A DNA stretch of 64,000 nt from Apiotrichum sp. Y4204 (Eukaryota; Basidiomycota; Tremellomycetes; Trichosporonales; Trichosporonaceae): assembly GCA_025531455.1 (NCBI GenBank), contig JAMYHL010000006.1, positions 124,001-188,000 on the forward strand, read 5' to 3'. A model generated the notes under the pieces. That model saw only the letters and a program-made list of their open reading frames with translations. It did not search any database and was not told the origin of the DNA. Below, piece by piece: positions 56,067-64,000 of the stretch (the first letter of the stretch is position 1; each line of letters starts with the position of its first letter). A program made the position numbers and the translations under genes.

Positions 56067-56144
56067 AGGTCACGACGGGGATCGAACCCGCGATCTCCTG
56101 ATTACTCATCGTAGTCAGACGCCGTACCATTTGGCCACGCGACC
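56067..56144 (-). tRNA. tRNA-Arg(ACG) with a 6-nt intron
   Basis: The minus strand folds as a full cloverleaf: acceptor stem GGTCGCG/CGTGACC (one G-U pair), D stem GCC/GGC, anticodon stem TCTGA/TCAGG, variable loop of five, T stem GCGGG/CCCGT with loop TTCGATC. A box (TGGCCAAATGG) and B box (GGTTCGATCCC) are intact. The anticodon loop has 13 nt instead of 7. Removing TGAGTA after position 37, the canonical intron site, leaves CTACGAA with anticodon ACG, read as ICG for Arg. CCA is not encoded, as usual in eukaryotes. Confidence 0.93.
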
Positions 56145-56477
56145 GGATACAAGCTGAAGTTGTGCCGCTCCGCCGCCGCCGCCGCCGAGGCGACGGCGAG
56201 GAAGACAACGCACCGGAACTTGCACCGGTAGTGAGGGACTTGGACGAGGCTTGGACGAGCGGATCAGCTGCTGGGAACCATGGCGCGCGGGGCGATGAGC
56301 GGAGATTAGACTGAAACGTGTGACCAGTTGGGGGGCGGATTCGTGAGTCCAACCTCTCGGGCCTTGCTTCCAGACGATATATTCCACGCACATGCATGGT
56401 GAACAGAGGTACAACACGTATCTATGAAATATCCAAACTGATCAAAGACCACTACGCCCGGCGGTAGTGGGAGAGTA
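56145..56477. other. Spacer between tRNA-Arg and the FHL1-like gene
   Basis: 333 bp; the 3' region of the FHL1-like gene and upstream sequence of the tRNA. Short CCGCCGCCGCC run at about 56168-56182. No gene. Confidence 0.6.
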
Positions 56478-59400
56478 TTAGGTGTCGTCGAGCCGCGGCT
56501 TCTTGGCGTCGGGTTCGGCGGGGGTCGCTGCTGGTGCGGCGGGGGTGGGGGTTGGGTTGGGAGTAGGGTTGGGAGTGGGTGTGGGAGTAGGAGCTGGGCC
56601 GTCGTCGAGCTTGCGCTTGAGGGTATTGGGTGCGGCAGGTGGTGCGGATGCGGCAGGTGGTGCGGGTGCAGCTGGAGCTGGAGGAGCCGCAGCTGGAGCT
56701 GCCGCTGGAGCTGCTGGAAGAGCCGCTGGAGGTGCAGAAGGCGGAGCCGCTGGAGGCGCTGTAGTCGGAACCGCAGGCGCAGCAGTGGGGGGACGGGCGG
56801 CTGCGGGAACTGCAGGAGATGGAGTAGGAGCACCTGTAGGAGCTGCAGGAGCCGGAGCCGCAGGAGCTGGTGGTGGAGGGGCATTTGTTGGAGCGGGAGG
56901 GCGAGAGACCGTTACTGCAGGCGCAGTTGGAGGTCTAGGCGAGGCGGCTGCAGCTGGAGGGACGGGAGGACGCGCGGGCGCAGCGACAGGGGCAGGAGGC
57001 CGCGTTGCGGGAGCTGTGGCAGGTGCAGGCGCGGCGGCTGGCGGGGCGTTCGGGACCGTGGCCGGGGGACGAGGAGCTGCGGCAGGTGCGGTGGCTGGCG
57101 CCGCGGCCGCGGGAGTCGATGCCGGAACTGGCGGCCGGGCAGGAACTGCGGCAGGAACGGGACGCGTGAGTGTCGGCGACGCTGCCGCTGGGGTGGCTGC
57201 CCCCGGGGTGAGGGATGCAGCTGGAGGTCGGACGCCCGGAACAACTGTGGCAGGAGGAGTGGGTCGCACGGCTGGAGATGGGGTGGCTGATGCTGGGGGA
57301 GCCGCATTAGGAGCTGCGCTCGCTGTTGCCGGCGATGCGGCCGGAGGCGAAGCTGTGGAAGGGGCCGGGGCTGCTTGCGCACCGGACGGGGTTGCGCCAG
57401 GAGGAGCTGCAGGTGGAGCTGCAGTAGCAGGGGCTGTCGTTGCAGGAGCCGCTGCAGGAGCCACCACAGGAGCCGCGGTAGGAGCTGCTGCAGGAGCCGC
57501 GGCAGGCGCTGCCGGTGCGAGGGCTGTCGTTGCTGGGGCGGCCGCAGGCGCCGTCGTCGCAGGAGGACGCGGGGCAGCAACACCGGCGGGGGGAGCCGCC
57601 GTAGCCGCCGTCGGCGGCCTGGCAGCGGGAGCACCAGCTGCCGTGGTCGCCGTCGGAGGTCTAGCAGCAGGTACACCCGCCGGGGCGCCGGGCGGCGGCG
57701 GCCGCACAGCTCCGGCAACCCCTGGTGGCCTGACTGGCGCACGCACAGCACCGCCGGGAGGCGGGGGGCGGACTCCGGGGCCAGCAACTGGAGGACGTAC
57801 GCCTGGAGCCGGGGGACGAACGCCAGGGACTCCCGGAGCGCCAGGTGCGCCGGGACGGACCGCGCCTGGCGCACCCGGCGCACCTGGTGCTGGTGGGCGG
57901 CCATTCGCGATCGGCACGCCGGGCTTGCCATTGAGGACGACGCCCGGAATCGGCGGCTTGCCCGGCGGGAGCGTGCCGTGTGCCCAGATATGTTCGGCGA
58001 CGCGGAGATCCATCTTCTGCCCCACGACGCGAATGTACCGTAGGAGGGCGCCGGCGTGCGGGCCGACCGTGTTTACGTCGCCGCGCGCCTTGGCGACTTC
58101 GGCGATCATTGAGATGACTGTCGTGAGGTTCGCGCCGGGCGGTGCGGGGCCCGGAAGCTTCTTCGCGCCTGGTGGAAGGGGCGGCTTGGTGGCGCCGGCT
58201 GCCGCTGGCGTTGCGGGTCCGGGGACGCCGGGCTTGGCTACGCCAGGAGCGCCAGGAGCACCGGGTGCACCTGGGGGTCGTACTGGAGGACGGACCGGCG
58301 GCCGCACACCGGGGGCACCTGGCATACCTGGCTTGGCACCCGCGGCGGCTGCAGCTTTGGCAGCGGCAGCCTTCTGCGCCTGCTGCTTGTTCTTATTCAC
58401 GACCCAAGCGGAGAGGACGTCAACGGCACCGGCGGCGCCAAGAAGCTGCAGCTTGTCGACTATATCGGTTGTCAAATGGCCAAAGGTCTGCTGGTCGAGG
58501 ACGAGTGTCGTGCCGTCGCACACGAATGGGAGTGGATTGCCAGACACATCCGTCTTGTCGATAATGGACTTCTGGCGGAGGAGCGGCGTGACGGGCTGGA
58601 TGACGACAACAATCTTCTGCTTGGGGCCGAGCACACCACGGTTGGCAGAGGGGACGGCGTTGGACATGGGCCGCGCGACGGGACGCGCCTGCATGCGGCC
58701 AATCATCTGCTGTTGCTTGACCTGTTCGGCGACCTGGAGCTCACGCTCGCGCATCTTCTTGGCGCGTTCCTCAGCCTTCATCCGTTCCTTCATCCGCTTC
58801 TCCTCGGCGTTCTTGGCCTTGCCTTCCGACTTGAGGGCGTCGCGGCGCTGCTTCTCCTCGAACAGGGGTCCTTCCTCGGGATCCAGGATCCAGACCGAGC
58901 CTTTACTCTCAGGGTCGTCCTCGGGGATACGGGGCACTTTGAGGAACGCCTTGTTGAGTGACAAGTTGTGGCGGATGGAGTTCTGCCAGCCAGCCTCGGG
59001 ATTGAGGCGGAACCACTCCCATTCACCAGCAACCCAGTTACACACTTCACCTAGTGTACCGCGTCCGCGGGGGAGGTGGACAAGTGCGCGATGGATTATT
59101 GTCGCAAAGGTGGCAGTGGGCTTCAGCGGTGCAGGGCCGATGAACGGCTGGCCGTCCAGACCAAGAATCTGCGTCAGCGGCGGACGAGGACCCGCACCCG
59201 ACGGGGGGATAGGGACCGAGCACAGAATATGCCCAGGGCGATCTGGGTTCTCCTTGAGTTCCGAGATGTAGTACGGCTTTGGCGGTCCATCGAGCTGGTG
59301 TGGCGGATTTCCGCGCACCTGGTTTATCGGCTGCGGACGGGCAGGGCCGGTATTGGTAGGACGGACTGGGGGCGGACGATAGTTCTGCGCGGAAGCCGCC

Positions 59401-62400
59401 GCCTGGGCAAACATGGAGGCAGGGAAGGCAAGAAGGGCATCAGGAATGCCGTTTGCGCCGGCTCCTGCAGCGCCTGGTGCCGCGGCCTGCGCCTGTGCTT
59501 GTGCCTGCGCCTGTGCTTGCGCCGGGATCGTGGCCGCGACTGTTGGTGGCATCTGCGGTCGAACGGCGGGGGTGGCAGTCGCGGCACCAGTAGCTGGGAC
59601 GCCGGTGGCGCCGGGCGGAGGAGCAGCCGGAGTACCAGCAGGGGTGGTTGCAGCACCAGCTGGAGGGGCGGGAGGAGGACGGATTTGGGCAGCGGTAGCG
59701 GCGGTCGGAGCAGGAGGGGTAGGCGCGGCCCCTGTGGGAGTTGGTACGGGCTTCGTCTCGGGAGCAGTAACAGGTGGTGCAGCGGGCTGAGTAGTCGGAG
59801 CAGGAGTCGTCGTGGCCGAAGTAGGAGACCCAGGAGCCGAGGCGGCAACGGCAGCAGCAAGAGTTGCGGGTCCGGTGGGATCCGCAGGCGTCTTCGCCTT
59901 CTCCTTTGCCTTCTTCTTGGTCTCCTTCTTGGGCTCCTTCTTCGTGTCGCCCTTAGCCCTGGCCTTTTCGGTCTTGGGTTTCGTGTCGGCTTTGCTCTTG
60001 TCCTTGGATTCCTTGGATTCCTTCGACTCCTTCGAGTCTTTGGAGTCTTTGGAATCCTTGTCCTTGGAGTCCTTGTCCTTGGAGTCGGTCTTCGCCTTGG
60101 CCTTGTCCTTATCCTTGTCCTTCTCCTTGTCCTTCTCCTTGTCCTTCTCCTTTTCCTTCTCCTTGTCCTTGGATTTCTCCTTCTTGTCCTTGGCCTTGTC
60201 CGCCTTGGACTTGGAGTCGGTCTTGGACTTGGTGTCGGCCTTGTCCTCGGATTTTGCCGGTGACGCAGCGGCAGATGCGGCCGCTTCAATCTCCGCGAGG
60301 GTCGTCGGTCCAGTCGGCTTGTCCTCCTTCTTGTCCTTGTCCTTGTCCTTCGCCTTGGGTTTGGCCTTTTTCTTGGGCTTCTCCTTCGGCTCGTCCTTGA
60401 CCTTTTCCTTGTCCTTGTCCTTCTCCTTGTCCTTATCCTTGGACTTTGTCTTGTCCTTGGACTTGGCCTTGTCCTCCCCCTTCTTCTCCTTCTCCTTTTC
60501 CTTCTCCGCCTTCTCCTTCTCCGCCTTCTCCTTCTCTGCCCGCTCCCGCTCCTCCTTCTCTTTCCGCTCCTTCTCCTCCTTCTCCTTCCGCTCCTTCTCC
60601 TCGCGCTCCTTGGCCTCCGCCTCCATCCTCGCCCTCTCTGCCTCCTCCCTCTCCCGCGCCTCCGCCTCTTCCCGCTCGCGTCGCTCCCGCTCCTCCCGCT
60701 CCTTCTTCTTCTTCTTCTCCTTCTTCGGCTTGTCGTCCTTGAGCTCCTTCTTCTTCTTCTTCGGCGTAACCGGAACAGGAGGTGGCGGGAGAATGACCTC
60801 CACTGGCGGCGGCGGCGGCGCGGGAGCCTCCTCCTCCTCCTCGGACGACGACTCGTCCTCTGCCCCATCGACGTCCATCGCAGTGACGCTCTGTGCGCGC
60901 AGCAGTTTCTTCTTGGCCGACTTGGATACAGTCTTGCCCGCCGTGCTCGTCTTTTTCATCGCCAGTGCTGGACTCTTGACGCTCTTCACGGCCGTAACCT
61001 CCGCGGAGGCGCCAGAGCTCGAAACATGCTTCACGCCCTTGACGCCCTTGACAGCCTTGACCGCCTTGATGCTCTTGACACCCTTGACGCTCTTGCCCGC
61101 CATGACCGTCTCGACGCTTTTGCCTGCCATGTGTGGATTCTTGAACGGCGCCTTGCCGCCTAATCCGGGCGTCCCGGGTGTTAATGCGCGTTCGCGATCG
61201 CGATCCAAAGGCTCGGCCTTGATCGTGATGGATATCGGTCTTGGAGTCGTCTCCGCCTCCTTGCCCTTCTTCTTCTTGGGCGACACGACCTTTGGCGGGG
61301 GTTCTGGCTCGTCCTCGGATGACAAGGACGAGAGCTCCGAGTCGTCGTCCAAGATCTTGCGTGGCCGAATTTTGAGGATTGTGGGTTTGCGCGCCGGGAC
61401 GTCGTACTCGTCGTCGTCCTCATCGTCCTCATCATCTTCGTCATCGCTGCTACTACTGCTGGAGCTCTCGTCGCTGCCAGAGTGCCACTCGTCGTCGTCC
61501 ATCCACTCGTGGTCTGCGAACCCGTTGCCGCTGTCCGCCATGCCGTAGTCCGAGTGCGCGAACGCGTTGAACGCAGGGACGCGGGCGGCCATCGCGGCGG
61601 CCGAGGTGGGACCCGGACCAGGCTGTCCATAGAACTCGTCGTAGCCAACCTGCTCTGGCGGCAGGTTGTAAGGATACGGCAGCGTGTCGTAGTTGTACGA
61701 CGTGTCGAGCTCGAGCATTGTGTTGTCCATAGGAGACGAGTCGGCGGATGGGGGAAGGATGAAGGAGAAGATGCGCGTCGCGATCTGGATGGTCGATCTG
61801 AAGACATTAGAACCCCAGCTGAGATGGTCACTCACCCTTGGTGGAGGGGTACAATGGTGCCCTTGACATAGTACCTGTCGTCGACCCACGCGCCGTTCCG
61901 CCCAAAGATCTCGAGACAAAACTGGCCAAGGTCGGTGCGGTACTCAATCTTGGCGTGGTTACGGGACACTGACTTGAGAGGTCCGAGGTCGACGTCCACA
62001 TGCTGCAGATGGAGATTAGCCTTGGGCGGCGGTGGAGGTGGAGGCGGAACGGATCCGGAGTCCTGGGAGCCAGGTCCAGACCCAGGCGCCGAAGCCGGTG
62101 CTGAGCCTTCCGCCGAGCCTGGTACTGAGCCTAGTGCTGGGGGTGGGGAAACGGATGGAGGGGCAGAGGGCGCGGACGAGGGAAGGGCGGAGGCGGAAAC
62201 CGAAGGCATGGCGGAGGGCAGTTCAGAGTTCACTGCGGAGGACATGTCGACGTCGCCAGAAGCGCCAGAGGCCGGCGCGTCTGCGGACAGGGCTTCGGCG
62301 TCGAGAGCCTCCGCACCAGCCACATCTGAAATCTCGGGCTTGACATCCTCAACTGGGGGTGTGGGTGTGGGGAGCGCTTCGATCGAGGCGATAGCGCCTT

Positions 62401-63370
62401 CAGCGAGAGCACCTTCAGCGAGAGCATCTTCAGCGACAGCACCTTCAGCGACAGCGCCCTCAGCGAGAGCGCCCTCACCAGACTGTATCGCCGCAAGATC
62501 GATATCCAGCCCTTTGGCGAGCGCGTCCAGGTCTGGCTTGACGTCCTCATCTATTGGCGGGGACACTGATGGCTGGGGAATAGCGGGCGAAGCAGCAGCC
62601 GAGAACTCGGGGCTGATGTGTGTGGCCTGGAGCTGCTCGACGAACTCGGCGGGCACGTCTATCGTCTCACCCATGAGTGACATGTCGAATCCGCCGGGTG
62701 CTGCGGGTCTTGCGCCGTCCGCCTCGGGGTCGACGAGCGGCGGCGTCGGGAGGAAGCCGAGGGGAAGCGCGCCGTACGCGTCGCCAAACTCGAATGCGAG
62801 GGGCGGCACCTCGGGTACCGGCGGGGGCGGGGCTCCTGGGCGTTCCTACATGTCAGCGCTGAGAAGCGACATTGATCGAGTGGAGGCCAAGCAGTGTTCC
62901 TTTGGTGGCAACAACGCAACGACCGACAGCGCGTCATTCCACAACCCGGGGACGCCGAACGCGCCCAGCTCCCTCTCCACATCTCCCCCCACCACAGATC
63001 TCCAACTCACCACATTACGCCCGATAACAACACTGAGCGTGCGGACATAATACGAAAAGCCCGTAATGTCGTCTCCAAACTGGAGCTTGTAGTATGCCGG
63101 TTTCGGTTCGGTCTTGGAGCTGTCGACGGGGAGGGCGGCAAGAGACGGCGCCGGGGGCTGCCACGGCCCCGACGCGGAGGGTATTGTTGGCGGAAGGGGC
63201 GGGCCTGCGCCTGGCGTCGACGGGCCAATGACGCTGCCGCCAGCGCTGGCGTTGGCGTGAGGAAACGGCGAGCCGAGCGCGTCAAAGTGCCCGCCGCCGG
63301 GGAGGGGCAGCGGCGTGCCCGCGCCGCCCGGTATCCCCGTCATGCCGGACATGGCGGACAGCCCCGCCAT
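56478..63370 (-). CDS. FHL1: FHL1-like transcription factor (FHA plus forkhead domains)
   Basis: Three exons, 63370-63011, 62845-61836 and 61797-56478, give 2229 residues. The FHA domain is split: YYKLQFGDDITGFSYYVRTL and SVVIGRNV end exon 1 (about residue 120), and HVDVDLGPLKSVSRNHAKIE, RNGAWVDDRYYVKG and STIQIATRIFSFILP resume at about 402-475, after some 280 low-complexity residues. An acidic block and a long Lys/Glu/Asp repeat zone (about 790-1090) follow. The forkhead domain (about 1345-1435) is clear: ATFATIIHRALVHLPRGRGT, WFRLNPEAGWQNSIRHNLSL and NKAFLKVPRIP, with the DNA-recognition helix intact. The last 600 residues are Pro/Ala/Gly repeats. FHA then forkhead in this order is the Fhl1 architecture; in yeast Fhl1 with Ifh1 drives ribosomal-protein genes. 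It is more than twice the yeast size. Orthology is likely; the targets here are unknown. Confidence 0.9.
59900..60790 (-). repeat. Coding low-complexity zone, Lys/Glu/Asp repeats in FHL1-like protein
   Basis: Minus-strand codons encode long runs of KDK, KEK and ERE-type units, with 12-nt CTTGTCCTTCTC-like repeats visible on the plus strand. Predicted as extended charged helix or disorder. Confidence 0.85.
62390..62485 (-). repeat. 15-bp coding repeat, AEG(A/V)(L/V) pentapeptides in FHL1-like protein
   Basis: About six consecutive 15-nt units encode ALAEG, AVAEG, AVAED, ALAEG, ALAEG and AIA-type pentapeptides inside the insertion that splits the FHA domain. Confidence 0.8.
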
Positions 63371-64000
63371 TCGAGGGGCGGCCAGCCTGCGGAAGAGGGG
63401 TCAGGCGCTGGCGCGGGCGCGGGATGTTGGCGCCGAGGCGGAGAGGGGGGAGAATGAGCGCGCCGCGGTGGGGAGTTCGAGATGGAGGGTTCCTGGCGCG
63501 CAGTTCTGATTGCTGGTTGTTTTGGATGCTGTTCGGCTGTGGTGATGCCGATGCGATGCGATGTGTGTGATATGCTGCGAGTGGGCGTTGGATGCTGTTG
63601 ATGTGTGGGATGTAGAGAGAGATGGATGGATGGATGTTGGGGCAACGCGAGGCGACGAGGAGGAGGAGGGTGGTGAATTCCTGAAGATCAAAGCCAATAA
63701 TGGCTGGCTGGTGGGGAAAGGAGCCGGAAGGGAAGCAAGCAGCACGGCACAAAGTCAACAGTCGATATTTGCAGGGCCCCAGGACATGACGACGTTTTCT
63801 AATTGAGCAAAGGGAGGCAATGAAAATATTTGCATCGGAAAAATCTGCATCAAGCTGCATCAAGCTGCATTCAATGCAGTCGAGCTTCAAGTCTAGACTC
63901 GACAAACGTGCAACCCATGAGGACACCATGCAGCGTGCCTCGGTAAAGTCATTTCCGAGATCAAGGATCAATGTCCCTGCACAAACAAAGTGGAGATCGA
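63371..64000. other. Upstream region of the FHL1-like gene
   Basis: 630 bp to the window edge, on the minus strand the promoter and leader of the FHL1-like gene. It contains GATG/GGAT runs (63620-63640) and three tandem CTGCATCAAG units near 63846-63872. An open minus frame (63282-63971) runs through it but has no natural-looking sequence. Confidence 0.55.

Noticed and set aside
56482..59271. A 929-codon open frame on the plus strand antisense to the FHL1-like gene
   Set aside because: It mirrors the Pro/Ala repeat region of the forkhead protein; the Gly/Ala-only translation follows from GC-biased codons on the other strand.
59812..61548. A 578-codon plus-strand frame rich in Ser/Phe/Leu
   Set aside because: It is the antisense of the Lys/Glu/Asp repeat block; composition is entirely explained by the sense strand.
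1..64000. Secondary-metabolite, defence or mating-type cluster
   Set aside because: Every recognised gene is a dispersed housekeeping gene; no polyketide/peptide synthase, P450 group, homeodomain pair, pheromone receptor or CRISPR-like array is present.

Overview
The window is nuclear DNA of a filamentous or yeast-like fungus, most likely a basidiomycete of the Tremellomycetes (Cryptococcus/Trichosporon relatives). The evidence is GC-rich coding sequence, genes broken by many 34-60 nt introns with GTGAGT/GTAAGT/GTACGT donors and CTGAC/CTAAC branch points, and the family assignments. All reading is by eye. Exon joins were checked for phase, and every complete gene model below has a length divisible by three.

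Layout. I support 18 protein genes and one tRNA. In order: eIF2B-alpha (GCN3, minus, cut by the left edge); a divergent Ies4-like chromatin protein (plus); a 1651-residue triple-START lipid-binding membrane protein (minus); DOP1 (plus, 19 exons); a NIF3 family protein (minus, 8 exons); the Hsp90 co-chaperone CNS1/TTC4 (plus); a small BRI3/LITAF-like protein (minus); CLPTM1 (minus, with a predicted 2-nt micro-exon); PIG-O/GPI13 (plus); the PKA catalytic subunit (minus); a 1275-residue low-complexity protein (plus); an ISG20/REX4-type exonuclease (minus); a degenerate magnesium-chelatase-like AAA protein (plus); a Ser/Pro-rich protein of unknown function (plus); cystathionine gamma-lyase (minus); an unrecognised 691-residue protein (minus); EBP1/PA2G4 (plus); tRNA-Arg(ACG) with a 6-nt intron (minus); and an FHL1-like FHA plus forkhead factor (minus) reaching 63370.

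Neighbouring genes mostly alternate in strand, giving divergent promoters of 0.2-0.8 kb and tight convergent 3' ends (two pairs have 63 bp between stop codons). Two intervals break this pattern: 28721-33345 (upstream of PKA) and 49487-53988 (upstream of EBP1) are about 4.5 kb each with no supportable gene.

There is no operon logic, mobile element, CRISPR array or secondary-metabolite cluster. The content is housekeeping: translation initiation and ribosome biogenesis (GCN3, EBP1, FHL1, tRNA), membrane and GPI-anchor biology (PIG-O, CLPTM1, DOP1, START protein), signalling (PKA, CNS1) and sulfur metabolism (cystathionine lyase). The unusual items are fine-scale: a 2-nt exon, a split FHA domain, a kinase insertion, a triple-START architecture, a 749-nt intron carrying a TATA palindrome, and two GATC-dense intergenic patches.
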